Notes under the pieces: model-generated
What the model saw: the letters and a program-made list of their open reading frames with translations, nothing else
What the model was told of the DNA's origin: nothing
The model's database searches: none
In this document: positions 34,055 through 43,240 of the stretch, piece after piece
Layout: every line of letters starts with the position of its first letter
Position numbering within the stretch: the stretch's first letter is position 1
Program-made: the position numbers and the translations under genes
Assembly: GCF_002876705.1 (NCBI RefSeq)
Contig: NZ_MDAG01000002.1
Location: 62,001-126,000 of the forward strand
Direction of reading: 5' to 3'
Source: Enterovibrio norvegicus_B
GTDB lineage: Bacteria; Pseudomonadota; Gammaproteobacteria; Enterobacterales; Vibrionaceae
Length of the DNA: 64,000 bases

Positions 34055-35938
34055 ATGGAAGCGGAACAAATAGAAATCGCAGCGTTTCTCAAACAGTATG
34101 CGCCTTTTAATGAAATGGTTGAGGAGACGGTAGATGCGATTGCCAAGCAAATTGACATCTCTTATTACCGTGCAGGCACGCAGATTTTTGAATACGGTGA
34201 GCCGCTGAATGATTTGTGCGTTGTACGCAGCGGCGCGGTCGAGATCTTTCGTCGAAAAGGGGAGTTATTCAACCGTTTGACGGAAGGGGGAATCTTCGGT
34301 CAGTGGGGCTTGATGATGAACCGTCGTGTTCGCTTCCCTGCAAAGGCCATTGAAGACAGTCTGGTTTATTTTATTCCTGCGGATCTGTTTGACGATCTGT
34401 GTGAAAACAACGAAACTTTCGGCGATTTCATGGAGATCGAAGATGGCTCTCGTTTGCGCCAAGCCGTTGAAAATCATAAAGACAGCAACGATCTGACGAC
34501 ATCGAAAGTCACGGATTTGATCTTGCGTGACCCTGTGACAGTGGGATGTGAAGCCACCGCGCAGGAAGCCGCACAAATCATGACGGAAGAAGGGGTTTCT
34601 TCGTTGCTCGTGATGTCGATAGATATCGAAGAAGACGAGCGTGAACAACAGCGTATTTTAGGCATTCTTACCGACCGTGATTTACGGTCGCGCATTCTTG
34701 CCCAAGGCATGCCGTATGACACCCAAGTGTCCGAGATCTTAACGCCGCAAGTGATCACCCTTGATCACAATGCCTATGTCTTTGAAGCCATGTTGCTGAT
34801 GCTGCGAAACAATCTGCATCATCTGCCGATCTTGCGCCACCAAAAGCCCATTGGCGTGATTGCGCTCTCTGACATCGTGCGTTACGAATCTCAGAGCAGC
34901 TTGGTGATCGTGAACAGTATTTTCCGTCAGCAATCTATCGAAGATTTGGAAGTCTTGTCGAAAGACGTGCCTGCGTGTTTCTCGCGGATGGTGCAAGAAG
35001 ACGCTAACTCACACATGATTGGCTCTGCAATGGCGGTGATTGGGCGCAGCTTTAAACAACGTTTGTTGGAGCTTGGCGAAGAAGAATTTGGCCCGCCACC
35101 TGTGGGCTATTGCTTCCTAGCGTTGGGCTCGATGGCGCGTGATGAGCAGCTGATCGTGACAGACCAAGACAATGCCATGATCTTGGACGACAAATACAAC
35201 CCCGCAGAGCACGAACAGTATTTTGCCGACTTGGCGAAGTTCGTGAGTGATGGCCTTGCACGCTGTGGTTACAGCTATTGTACCGGTAACATCATGGCGA
35301 CGAACCCTGAATGGCGTAAAACCCGTACCGAGTGGGAAGCCACGTTTGCGGATTGGATTGATCAGCCGAATCCCAAGTCTTTGCTCAACAGCAATATCTT
35401 CTTTGATTTGGATGGTGTGTACGGTGCGACCAACTGGGCAGAACAACTTAAAGCCTTTGTAGGACGTCGGGCACGTCGTAATAATCGTTTTCTTGCATGC
35501 ATGGCGCGAAATGCGCTGAACCGCACGCCACCATTGGGTTTCTTTAAAGACTTCGTGTTGGAACAAGATGGCCGTCATAAGAATTCGATGAACCTGAAAC
35601 GTCGCGGCACCGCGCCGTTGGCGGATTTGATTCGTGTTCACGCGTTGGCGGTGGATTCACGTTCACAAAACTCCTTTGAACGTTTAGATGACATCATTGA
35701 AGCGGGTATTTTGCCGAAAGGACGGGGGACGGATTTACGCGATGCAATGGAGTTTATTTCCACGGTGCGCATTCGTCACCAAGCTTTGGATGTGGCGGGT
35801 GAGCAAGAGCCTGATAACAACATTGAACCCGAAAATCTGTCCGACTTTGAGCGTCGAAATCTGAAGGATGCATTCCAAATCCTCAGCAATGCGCAAAAGT
35901 TTTTGAAATACCGTTATCAACCCAGCCGCAGTAATTAG
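34055..35938 (+). CDS. cyclic-nucleotide-binding/CBS/DUF294 putative nucleotidyltransferase
   Basis: Cytoplasmic regulatory protein of 627 residues built of known modules: an N-terminal cNMP-binding (Crp-like) domain at about 20-130 (IFEYGEPLNDLCVVRSGAVEI), two CBS domains at about 155-290 (DPVTVGCEATAQEAAQIM, GILTDRDLRSRIL, then LHHLPILRHQKPIGVIALSD), a DUF294 nucleotidyltransferase-like domain with LGSMARDEQLIVTDQDNA at about 350-372, and a DUF294 C-terminal substrate-binding domain to the end. This suggests nucleotide-sensed protein modification, by analogy with the GlnD uridylyltransferase. The downstream exonuclease gene starts seven bases later with its ribosome site inside this gene's stop region; the pair is an operon, as in related marine bacteria. 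Confidence 0.85.
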   Translation: MEAEQIEIAAFLKQYAPFNEMVEETVDAIAKQIDISYYRAGTQIFEYGEPLNDLCVVRSGAVEIFRRKGELFNRLTEGGIFGQWGLMMNRRVRFPAKAIEDSLVYFIPADLFDDLCENNETFGDFMEIEDGSRLRQAVENHKDSNDLTTSKVTDLILRDPVTVGCEATAQEAAQIMTEEGVSSLLVMSIDIEEDEREQQRILGILTDRDLRSRILAQGMPYDTQVSEILTPQVITLDHNAYVFEAMLLMLRNNLHHLPILRHQKPIGVIALSDIVRYESQSSLVIVNSIFRQQSIEDLEVLSKDVPACFSRMVQEDANSHMIGSAMAVIGRSFKQRLLELGEEEFGPPPVGYCFLALGSMARDEQLIVTDQDNAMILDDKYNPAEHEQYFADLAKFVSDGLARCGYSYCTGNIMATNPEWRKTRTEWEATFADWIDQPNPKSLLNSNIFFDLDGVYGATNWAEQLKAFVGRRARRNNRFLACMARNALNRTPPLGFFKDFVLEQDGRHKNSMNLKRRGTAPLADLIRVHALAVDSRSQNSFERLDDIIEAGILPKGRGTDLRDAMEFISTVRIRHQALDVAGEQEPDNNIEPENLSDFERRNLKDAFQILSNAQKFLKYRYQPSRSN

Positions 35939-35945
35939 GTGACCC

Positions 35946-36683
35946 GTGCTATTTCTTGAACCCAACAAAGGGGCACCGCTGGTTCAGGCGGGCCCAGATT
36001 GGCCAACCGTTATCAAGCGCTTGAAAGAGCGTGCGAAGGTGCCGTTGCTGGAACGCTTCTATGAAGCTGGCGTGGTCAGTGGTGATACGCCACTGTCTGA
36101 GGTGCAGTTTGTGGCGCTGGATCTTGAAACGACAGGGCTCGATCCACAGAACAACGACATTGTGAGTATTGGCCTGGTGCCGTTTACCTTGTCGCGTATC
36201 CATTGCCGAGAAGCTAAGCATTGGATCGTTAAGCCGCGTAAGCCGTTGGAAGAAGATTCCGTATGTTTCCATGGTATTACGCATTCTGATGTGAGCGATG
36301 CCCCCGATTTCCAACGTGTGCTAGAAGAAGTGTTGTCTCACCTCGAAGGTAAAATAGTGGTGGTGCATTATCGTCGCATTGAGCGCGAGTTTTTAGATAC
36401 CGCCGTGAAACAACGCCTTGGTGAGGGGTTGCTGTTTCCTGTGATTGATACCTTGGAAGTGGAATCATGGTATTACCGAAAACCAAGCAACAAATTCTGG
36501 TCTTGGTTGTTGAAAAAACCACTGACATCAATTCGTCTTGCAGACAGCCGTCGTCGTTATAACTTGCCTTTCTATCAAGGGCACAACGCGCTGACAGATG
36601 CGGTCGCAACCGCAGAATTACTGCAAGCGCAAGTGGCACATCGTTTCCGTCCTGATTACCCCGTCAAAGCGTTATGGCGATAA
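35946..36683 (+). CDS. DnaQ-like 3'-5' exonuclease (DEDDh)
   Basis: Exonuclease-domain protein of 245 residues beginning with GTG 35946, whose ribosome site TAGGTGA overlaps the stop of the DUF294 gene. Catalytic residues are visible: Asp59 and Glu61 in ALDLETTG, an Asp in the second motif after VVVHYRRIERE, and His plus Asp in the C-terminal GHNALTDAVATAEL (DEDDh type). It is a short stand-alone proofreading-like domain and not the polymerase III epsilon subunit, which would be expected at another locus. Its fixed pairing with a cNMP/CBS/DUF294 protein suggests a joint role in nucleotide-signalled control of nucleic-acid or nucleotide turnover. Confidence 0.85.
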   Translation: MLFLEPNKGAPLVQAGPDWPTVIKRLKERAKVPLLERFYEAGVVSGDTPLSEVQFVALDLETTGLDPQNNDIVSIGLVPFTLSRIHCREAKHWIVKPRKPLEEDSVCFHGITHSDVSDAPDFQRVLEEVLSHLEGKIVVVHYRRIEREFLDTAVKQRLGEGLLFPVIDTLEVESWYYRKPSNKFWSWLLKKPLTSIRLADSRRRYNLPFYQGHNALTDAVATAELLQAQVAHRFRPDYPVKALWR

Positions 36684-36929
36684 GCTGACACGCCAATACC
36701 TCAATGACGCTCTTTGTTTCGAAGGGCGTCATAGACTTCTGAATATCCTTACATTTAACCGCTTGAATCGCGCAAGTTCACGTTTTTTTCATTCAATCGG
36801 CGTAGATTAGGCTGTTGAAACGCTGCAAGTAAGTCGCTGTGTTAGAGTCAAAGTATTCCCGCAGAGGGATGACCAGTATCTGTCAGGTCGTTCAGATATA
36901 TACATTCGCTGCCGATAAAGGATGGCAAG

Positions 36930-37388
36930 ATGATTGAAGAAAACAAAGTCGTAAAAATTGATTACACCGTCAAGGACGAAACAGGTCAGGTAATCGATAC
37001 ATCTGAAGGTAAAGAGCCACTCGCATACCTTGCTGGCGCGGGCAACATTATCCCTGGTCTGGAAAAAGCCCTTGTAGGTAAAGCGGAAGGTGACGCATTC
37101 CAAGCGGAAGTGCACCCTGAAGATGCTTACGGTGATCGTAACGAAGCACTGATTCAAACCGTTGAGAAGAGTGTCTTCCAAGGTGTTGAAGAACTTGAAG
37201 TTGGCATGGTGTTCAACGCTCAAGGTCCACAGGGCAACATTCAAGTGACTATCGTTGAAATCGAAGGTGAAGACGTGACCATTGATGGCAACCACCCACT
37301 TGCTGGTTTGGTTTTGCATTTTGAAGGCGTTGTGCGCGAAGTTCGCGACGCGACGGCAGAAGAGTTAGAGCACGGCCACGTGCATTAA
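36930..37388 (+). CDS. SlyD-like FKBP-type peptidyl-prolyl isomerase
   Basis: Cytoplasmic prolyl isomerase/chaperone of 152 residues. The FKBP strand order with an inserted IF loop matches SlyD: the N-terminal KVVKIDYTVKDETGQVIDTS, GNIIPGLEKALVG, the insert DAYGDRNEALIQTV, and the C-terminal VDGNHPLAGL-like IDGNHPLAGLVLHFEG. It ends HGHVH and lacks the long His-rich metal-binding tail of E. coli SlyD, so it is closer to the short paralogues of marine bacteria. Ribosome site AAGGATGGCAAG precedes ATG 36930. Flanked by a bidirectional terminator at 37416. Confidence 0.9.
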   Translation: MIEENKVVKIDYTVKDETGQVIDTSEGKEPLAYLAGAGNIIPGLEKALVGKAEGDAFQAEVHPEDAYGDRNEALIQTVEKSVFQGVEELEVGMVFNAQGPQGNIQVTIVEIEGEDVTIDGNHPLAGLVLHFEGVVREVRDATAEELEHGHVH

Positions 37389-37415
37389 TCGTTTAACGGT
37401 TAACACCCTTATTTG

Positions 37416-37441
37416 AAAGCGAGCCATTGGCTCGCTTTTTT
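37416..37441. terminator. bidirectional terminator
   Basis: AAAGCGAGCC / GGCTCGCTTT with a 3-base loop and flanking A- and T-runs; separates the SlyD-like gene from the convergent lipoprotein gene. Confidence 0.85.
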
Positions 37442-37466
37442 CGTTTTAGTCCGTATGTTGGTCGCG

Positions 37467-38921
37467 TTATTCTGAAGAACTTTCTTGTGGTTCATTTTGG
37501 GTCAGCAACGCGTCGAATATCTTTGCATCATCAAAATGGCGTTCGCCAATAAAGGCGATGGCATGTTGCCCTTGTTGCCGCATTGCCCCCGGATTTCTTA
37601 CCCCAAACGGCCATAAAAACCAACGCTCTCCTCGGGCGCTTTCTGCCAGAACACCATGTTGGTTGAAGGGGCTAAGGACATTGCCGTTTGATGCTTTCAA
37701 CATAAGCAAGGCATCCAGTGGTTGCGTGTTAAGGCCAATAGCAGCGGGAATGTTACTGGTAAAATGTAAATCGGTGATCATGTGTTTGCCGCCGGACAAC
37801 GATACATGCAAACGGTCTGATGGCTGCGGTTTTGCAAGGTGCTGTTGAATCGGTTTCTCGTTTTCGCTTTCGAGGAAGGAGAGTGTTGGGCTGAGTGCAT
37901 ACACCATGTGAAAACACCCACACTGGTGAATGGAATCCACGATCAACGGTGTGCCCTGTTTATCCAGTGTCACTCGGATATTTACTGCATCAAATGCGCC
38001 GGAATAGGGGTCAAATGTGCTTTCTGCGGGCCTTGCTGAAAACCACAGCACGTAATTGAGTTGGATCAGAGTGTCGCCATTGAACTGGGTATAGCTGATG
38101 TCTTGATACAGCGTGGGCGTACTTGTGTTGATGGTAGGGGAGGCATTGTCATCAAACGTAAGGCTTCCCGGCAAGTCTGCCTTTGACAAGGTTTCAACAG
38201 TAAAGACGGGCGCATAATGCTTCAGTAACTGTTCTGCTTCTGGCTCAGATAACATCGGCCAATTCAACGCGGATTCTGCCCGCGCTTCTATCATCATTTC
38301 TTGAATGACGAGGCCAGCATCGTCGCGCGCACTCTCGACAGGTATCGGCAGGCCATAGTGAAAAGGATGCTCAAGGGGGCGTTTGAATTCGCTTTGGATG
38401 TGAGCCTGTTCTTTTTCGATTTGGCCTTTCGCGACCAGACTCGCAATGGGGTAGAGGCCGAATACGCGCTTCCACGGTTGGTACGCGGATGGAATAACAA
38501 CAGGCGTTTCGTCGACTTGAGCCCAAAATAACGAGCTCTCAATGCTTGATTGCGCCAATTGTTCTTGGCATTGCTGGAGAGATTCGCGACGTGCTTCGGG
38601 TAGGTCGTTTTGCCACGCGATTGCTGTGTGCAGTTGCTTTTCACCTAAACCATGTACATAGGCGAGCCATTGGTTTTTTGCTTCTAGGGTCGTCAATGAT
38701 GTGGACAGAGAGGCACTGAAACGATCAAATGCCAAGTGGGGAAAGCGCACATCATAGTGAAACGGCAAGAGGGATGTGTGTGTGTTCGTCACCTCTTGAT
38801 AGAAGGTTTGAAGCTGTTTTTCACACTGCTGTGAGGGTAGGTCGCCATAGAAAGGCGGGGGTGTTGATACGCAGCCTGATAATACACTTAACAAACAGAG
38901 GATTATGAACCTTGATCCCAC
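37467..38921 (-). CDS. hypothetical lipoprotein (484 aa)
   Basis: Predicted lipid-anchored protein. I place the start at GTG 38921, which has GGAG seven bases upstream and gives a clean signal peptide FIILCLLSVLSGC with Cys17 as the lipid-modified residue; the 69 codons before it are not protein-like. The mature part is about 460 residues, mostly polar, with a beta-rich second half (repeated short strands such as GDTLIQLNYVLWFSA) and several cysteines. It resembles large hypothetical lipoproteins of Vibrionaceae but I recognise no domain. It starts divergently from the acetyltransferase gene with 61 bases between, so the two share a promoter region. Confidence 0.68.
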   Translation of the reverse strand: MGSRFIILCLLSVLSGCVSTPPPFYGDLPSQQCEKQLQTFYQEVTNTHTSLLPFHYDVRFPHLAFDRFSASLSTSLTTLEAKNQWLAYVHGLGEKQLHTAIAWQNDLPEARRESLQQCQEQLAQSSIESSLFWAQVDETPVVIPSAYQPWKRVFGLYPIASLVAKGQIEKEQAHIQSEFKRPLEHPFHYGLPIPVESARDDAGLVIQEMMIEARAESALNWPMLSEPEAEQLLKHYAPVFTVETLSKADLPGSLTFDDNASPTINTSTPTLYQDISYTQFNGDTLIQLNYVLWFSARPAESTFDPYSGAFDAVNIRVTLDKQGTPLIVDSIHQCGCFHMVYALSPTLSFLESENEKPIQQHLAKPQPSDRLHVSLSGGKHMITDLHFTSNIPAAIGLNTQPLDALLMLKASNGNVLSPFNQHGVLAESARGERWFLWPFGVRNPGAMRQQGQHAIAFIGERHFDDAKIFDALLTQNEPQESSSE

Positions 38922-38982
38922 TTTGATTCTCCAGCTTAGGGTAATGTGCGACGTATTCAGTGTGACGAAAAAATGGATAAAT

Positions 38983-39570
38983 ATGAAAACGGAAAAGCAA
39001 AAAATGCTAAGCGGCGAGCTATATCGTGCAAGCGATCCGGAATTGGTGGCTGACAAAACACGTTGCCGTGAAGCGATGCGACGTTTTAACCAAAGCTTGC
39101 CAGATACTGATGAGTGGAGAATCGCCAAGCGCGATTTACTGCCGAATGCCTGTGAAACACTTTACGCCGAACCGCCTTTTTATTGTGATTACGGTCAGCA
39201 CATCACCGTGGGTAAAGGCGTGTTCATGAACTTTAGCTGCACCATTTTGGATGTTGCGCCCGTGACCATTGGTGACAACGTCATGATGGCGAACAATGTT
39301 CAGTTATTGACAGCAACGCACCCATTGGATGTGCAGCGCCGCGTGGGCAATTTGGAAGAGTACGGTTTACCGATCACCATTGGTGAGAACAGCTGGATTG
39401 GTGGCGGGGTGATTGTGTTACCCGGCGTCACGATCGGAAAGAACTGCGTGATTGGCGCGGGCAGTGTGGTGAACAAAAGCATTCCAGACAACAGCGTTGC
39501 GGTGGGGAATCCGTGTCGCGTGGTGAAAACCTTGTCGGAAGAAGAAGTGGTGTTGAAAACCGCGGAATAG
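38983..39570 (+). CDS. maa: maltose/sugar O-acetyltransferase
   Basis: Left-handed parallel beta-helix acyltransferase of 195 residues, close to E. coli Maa, which transfers an acetyl group from acetyl-CoA to maltose and other sugars. The start at ATG 38983 aligns with the E. coli start (MKTEKQKMLSGELYRASD). Hexapeptide repeats (ITIGENSWIGGGVIVLPGVT and following) and the catalytic His in TATHPLD are clear. Ribosome site is weak. Divergent from the lipoprotein gene, which begins 61 bases upstream on the other strand. Confidence 0.9.
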   Translation: MKTEKQKMLSGELYRASDPELVADKTRCREAMRRFNQSLPDTDEWRIAKRDLLPNACETLYAEPPFYCDYGQHITVGKGVFMNFSCTILDVAPVTIGDNVMMANNVQLLTATHPLDVQRRVGNLEEYGLPITIGENSWIGGGVIVLPGVTIGKNCVIGAGSVVNKSIPDNSVAVGNPCRVVKTLSEEEVVLKTAE

Positions 39571-39604
39571 CGTTTTATCCGCGATGTAGAGCGCTTACTG
39601 GATA

Positions 39605-39871
39605 CTAGAAGGTGAGCGTTTCTAGTTCGATCAGCACTGCCATTGCGTGCGCATTCGTTGTGCCGCAAATTTCTTTATCTGCTTTAAATTGGCTGCATAC
39701 CGCTGGGCGGTCTGGCTGACCAAAAATCTTACACAGATTCTCATCGTTCAATTGAATACAGCGCTCACCGGCCGCTTTGCCGTTTGGCATACCCGGAATT
39801 GGCGATGAAATGCTGGGCGCAATGCAACAGGCTCCGCAGCCGAGTCGACACTCTACTTCTTGCTCTTTCAT
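39605..39871 (-). CDS. YkgJ-family cysteine cluster protein
   Basis: Small soluble protein of 88 residues with the UPF0153/YkgJ cysteine pattern: CRLGCGACCIAPSI near the N-terminus and further cysteines at ERCIQL, NLCKIFG, AVCSQF and EICGTT. These probably bind an Fe-S cluster or zinc. ATG 39871 is chosen over the earlier in-frame start at 39880. Convergent with the maltose acetyltransferase and divergent from the YcgN gene, both on the plus strand. A second cysteine-cluster family (YcgN) sits less than 200 bases away. Confidence 0.85.
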   Translation of the reverse strand: MKEQEVECRLGCGACCIAPSISSPIPGMPNGKAAGERCIQLNDENLCKIFGQPDRPAVCSQFKADKEICGTTNAHAMAVLIELETLTF

Positions 39872-40065
39872 CCATCCCACTCAACACTCAAAAGAAGGCG
39901 CGCACATTATCATTCGTTAGTGAGTAACGCAAAAGGTTGCCGTCACTCACGCGTAACTTATTGATCTTGTCTGATAGGTCTTGCACTTTCGTTAGTGGGT
40001 GGTATAAACACCGCCTCATGGCTACATCGTTATAGCTTCATCATTTTCTGGCAGGACACGCAATA

Positions 40066-40509
40066 ATGACAACACCCTTCTGGCAACAAAAGACACTGAC
40101 CGACATGACGGACACTGAGTGGGAATCACTCTGTGATGGTTGTGGTAAGTGCTGCCTTCACAAGCTGATTGATGAAGACACAGAAGAGTTGTATTACACC
40201 AACGTGGCCTGCAGCTTGTTGGATGATAAAACCTGTTCGTGCAAAGACTATACGAACCGTTTCAGTTACGACGAAGACTGTTTGAAGCTATCTCGCGAGA
40301 AAATCGAAGAATTTTACTGGCTACCAGACACGTGCGCTTATCGCTTACTGGCTGAAAATAAGCCACTTCCAGCATGGCATCCACTGATCACGGGCTCAAA
40401 AGAGGCCATGCATGCGGCGGATGAATCGGTGCGTGAAAAAGTCGTTTATGAAATCGACGTTATCGACTGGGAAGACCACATCCTGAACCATCCGCGCAAG
40501 GGCAACTAG
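40066..40509 (+). CDS. ycgN: YcgN family cysteine cluster protein (UPF0260)
   Basis: Cytoplasmic protein of 147 residues with the family cysteines: DGCGKCCLHKL at 29-39, then VACSLLDDKTCSCKDY and the DEDCLKL motif, and CAYRLL near the middle. In E. coli ycgN is a stand-alone gene of unknown biochemical role, thought to bind a metal cluster. AGGACACG upstream of ATG 40066 gives a fair ribosome site. The dusC gene follows with only two bases between stop and the next start, so they are probably co-transcribed. Confidence 0.9.
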   Translation: MTTPFWQQKTLTDMTDTEWESLCDGCGKCCLHKLIDEDTEELYYTNVACSLLDDKTCSCKDYTNRFSYDEDCLKLSREKIEEFYWLPDTCAYRLLAENKPLPAWHPLITGSKEAMHAADESVREKVVYEIDVIDWEDHILNHPRKGN

Positions 40510-40511
40510 AC

Positions 40512-41486
40512 GTGAAACTCGTTCTTGGTCCTATGGAAGGTGTGCTTGATGCCTTGATGCGTCAAATGCTCACTGAAATCAATCACTACGACCTCTGTGT
40601 AACGGAGTTTGTGCGCATTGTTGACAGCCTTCTGCCACCGCGCGTTTATCACCGTATGAGTCCTGAGCTTGCTGCGGGCGGTAAAACGGCATCTGGCACC
40701 CCTGTGCGCATTCAGTTGTTGGGGCAATCACCACAATACATGGCGGAAAACGCCGCGCAGGTGATCGAGCTTGGTTCTGCGGGTGTTGACATCAACTTTG
40801 GCTGTCCTTCAAAAATGGTGAATGGCAGCAATGGTGGTGCGGCGCTGCTGAAAAACCCGGAATTGATGTATCAAGTGGTGAAAGCCGTTCGTGATGCTGT
40901 GCCTGACGATGCCGTTGTCAGTGCAAAAGTACGTTTGGGTTTTGATGATTGTTCGCCTTACCGTGAAATTGTGGATGCCGTGCAGTCTGCGGGGGCGAAT
41001 GAAATCGTGGTACATGGTCGAAGCAAGGCTGATGCCTATAAACCGGGTACGGTGCGTTGGGATTTGATTGGCGACATTGCTAATCGCTTAACCATTCCTG
41101 TCACCGCTAACGGTGATATTTGGGGACAAGACGACGCCATTCGTTGCCAAGAGGTGACAGGTTGCGACACCTTAATGGTGTGCCGTGGCGCGTTGAATAT
41201 TCCTAACCTTGGTGCCCACATTAAAACGGGGCAAGCGCCGATGACATGGCATGAAGTGCTGATTCTGTTGGTGCGTTACTCAGAGTTTGAGATCCGCGGT
41301 GACAAAGGCTTGTACTACGCAAACCGTGTGAAGCAGTGGTTCCGGTATCTCAAAGATCAGTATCCAGAAGCACACCCTGTGTTCATGGAACTGCGCCAAT
41401 ACAACGACAAATTCAAAGTGCTTTCCATCATCGTTGATGCGCTTAACACGCTCGAGAAGAAACCCGTTTTAGAAGGCGTGTGCTAA
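40512..41486 (+). CDS. dusC: tRNA-dihydrouridine(16) synthase DusC
   Basis: FMN-dependent tRNA-modifying enzyme of 324 residues that reduces uridine 16 in the D-loop using NADPH. N-terminus LGPMEGVLDALMRQML, the catalytic cysteine region DINFGCPSKMVNG, the lysine/arginine strand VSAKVRLGF and the FMN-phosphate motif VVHGRSKADAYKP, TANGDIW and GRGAL-like RGALNIPNL are all present. GTG 40512 follows the ycgN stop almost directly. DusC assignment over DusA or DusB rests on the C-terminal half and the LLPPRVYHR segment, which follow E. coli DusC. Terminator at 41537. Confidence 0.93.
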   Translation: MKLVLGPMEGVLDALMRQMLTEINHYDLCVTEFVRIVDSLLPPRVYHRMSPELAAGGKTASGTPVRIQLLGQSPQYMAENAAQVIELGSAGVDINFGCPSKMVNGSNGGAALLKNPELMYQVVKAVRDAVPDDAVVSAKVRLGFDDCSPYREIVDAVQSAGANEIVVHGRSKADAYKPGTVRWDLIGDIANRLTIPVTANGDIWGQDDAIRCQEVTGCDTLMVCRGALNIPNLGAHIKTGQAPMTWHEVLILLVRYSEFEIRGDKGLYYANRVKQWFRYLKDQYPEAHPVFMELRQYNDKFKVLSIIVDALNTLEKKPVLEGVC

Positions 41487-41536
41487 ACATGCTGCTGCGT
41501 GATTGATCTCGTGAGCAATGTCGCGATGTAGACAGT

Positions 41537-41566
41537 AAAAAGGCAGACCCTAGGTCTGCCTTTTTT
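41537..41566. terminator. terminator between dusC and the convergent NAD-binding gene
   Basis: AAAAAGGCAGACC / GGTCTGCCTTTTT with a 3-base loop; A-run and T-run on either side. Confidence 0.9.
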
Positions 41567-41602
41567 CGTTCATGTCGATCTTTGTCAGTGATAATGGCGT
41601 GA

Positions 41603-42277
41603 TCAGGAAAGCGTCAATACGCGGCCTGGGAGGATGCGCATGTCTAACCTTCCCGGCCAGTTTTGCTCCGTTAACGCATGGATCATACCGCGTGCGACTC
41701 TGACCGCCTCAACGGGTTCAACATCCGCAAATGGCCCTGCGAGGAAAGGTTTGAAGATTGGCATGATGCGTTGAAGCATTTGCTCGTCTTTTCTTTCAAC
41801 ATCACGCTGTCCAAGCAGAGGCCCTGGTCTTGCGACAAGCAGGCGCTCAAATCCCATGTCAGAGAGCGCGCGTTCCATTTTCCCTTTACAACGCAGGTAG
41901 TGAGAGGGTGACCAAGGGTGGGCAAACATGCTAGACACGACAGAAACGTGTTTTACGCCCATCACTGCCATCATGCGTGCGACTTTCACCACTAAGTGCA
42001 GATCAATATCTTCTAAGGCTTTGTTGGAACCCGCGATTTTTTTCGTGGTGCCAAGGGCGATGTAGCCCTGCAGTGGAACAGCCCATTCAGGTTGCCAATG
42101 TGTCACCGTAAGATCCTGACTTTGATGAACAATGATCTTCGGAGAACTAACAGCGATAGGGCGGCGCGTGACCACGTGGATTTGTGTAACGTCAGGATCG
42201 CCAAGCAGTTGATGGAGAATTTCGTCGCCCACCAAGCCAGTTGCGCCTGCCAAAATGACACTTCGAGACGATGGCAC
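41603..42277 (-). CDS. NAD(P)-binding Rossmann-fold oxidoreductase (SDR-like)
   Basis: Cytoplasmic protein of 224 residues with an N-terminal nucleotide-binding motif GATGLVG (10-16) and a VSSMFAHP/YLRCKGKME stretch similar to the extended/atypical SDR group that contains TIP30-like proteins. Catalytic Tyr-x3-Lys is represented by YLRCK. Substrate unknown. Runs convergently with dusC and divergently from the YecA-type gene. Confidence 0.8.
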   Translation of the reverse strand: MPSSRSVILAGATGLVGDEILHQLLGDPDVTQIHVVTRRPIAVSSPKIIVHQSQDLTVTHWQPEWAVPLQGYIALGTTKKIAGSNKALEDIDLHLVVKVARMMAVMGVKHVSVVSSMFAHPWSPSHYLRCKGKMERALSDMGFERLLVARPGPLLGQRDVERKDEQMLQRIMPIFKPFLAGPFADVEPVEAVRVARGMIHALTEQNWPGRLDMRILPGRVLTLS

Positions 42278-42579
42278 TAATAAGTCCTTTTAAATAAGTG
42301 ACAACACAACGAGGCTATCATGAAGTGAGGAAAAGTGATCATATTGATGATGTGGATATTCGAGACAAATCGTCGTCTGTTTTGCTGAAAAATAGCATAA
42401 GCGATGTAGAATGCGCTTTAGCGAAATGATCGTAATCAGACAATCATCAAGAGAAAAGCGTAAGAATCTGTAACGGCTCTTTTGCTACTATCGCATTCGC
42501 TGATTTATCGTCCTCTGTGCTTGTTATCAGTAACGCGCGAGGGGCGACTACTCTCTAATTTTGAACCTTGAGATCCGTA
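42278..42579. other. intergenic region
   Basis: 302 bases between divergent starts (NAD-binding protein and YecA-type protein). Nothing recognised beyond possible promoters. Confidence 0.5.
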
Positions 42580-43221
42580 ATGACCAAACTTGTTGAACTG
42601 CATGACGATTGGGCAGGTATGCCAGCCACGTTTATTGAAGGCGCTCTCTTGGCGGCAAATCTATCGCCAGCACCACTAGACCCAGACATGTGGCTTCCTT
42701 TGCTCATTACAGGCGGTGTTGAAGAAGATGATGTTGAACCGCTGAGCGCAGAACAAAAGCGCAACATCATGCTACGTTTCGAGCAGCAATATGTGTTGCT
42801 CATGAAGCACGAATACGCGCTGCCTTCTGAGCTCTCATTGGAATCAGCCCGCACCGAAAAGCACCAAGCGTTTGCAGAAGGTTTCTTGGCGGTATGGCCT
42901 CACATTGAACCTGCGTGGCAGGAAGTGACGGTATCAGACGGTAGCCGTCGTATGTTGTCAGCGTTAATGACCACCATGCTGTTTTTGCACGACGAAAAGG
43001 GCACGCTGGCACAAATGGAAGAAGCGGGCCTTTCGTCTCTGCCATCGCCAGAAAAATACTATCAGCAGCTTCCTCTCATGATTAACGAAGTGGCGCTGGC
43101 GGCGGATGAAGTGCAACAAGGATCGGGCGCGCGTGCCGTGAATCCTTACAAATCGGTTGGCCGCAACGATCCTTGCCCATGCGGTAGCGGTAAGAAATTT
43201 AAAAAGTGCTGCGGCAAGTAA
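42580..43221 (+). CDS. YecA-type (UPF0149) protein with SEC-C zinc motif
   Basis: Soluble protein of 213 residues. An N-terminal UPF0149 (YecA/YgfB) helical domain is followed by a C-terminal SEC-C motif with ligands in RNDPCPCGSGKKFKKCC, the zinc-binding element also found at the end of SecA. ATG 42580 is preferred over a TTG four codons upstream at 42568. Possibly a ribosome- or Sec-associated factor, by analogy with the SEC-C motif. The Nudix gene follows 19 bases later on the same strand and is probably co-transcribed. Confidence 0.85.
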   Translation: MTKLVELHDDWAGMPATFIEGALLAANLSPAPLDPDMWLPLLITGGVEEDDVEPLSAEQKRNIMLRFEQQYVLLMKHEYALPSELSLESARTEKHQAFAEGFLAVWPHIEPAWQEVTVSDGSRRMLSALMTTMLFLHDEKGTLAQMEEAGLSSLPSPEKYYQQLPLMINEVALAADEVQQGSGARAVNPYKSVGRNDPCPCGSGKKFKKCCGK

Positions 43222-43240
43222 GCGAAAGCGGTAACTAATC

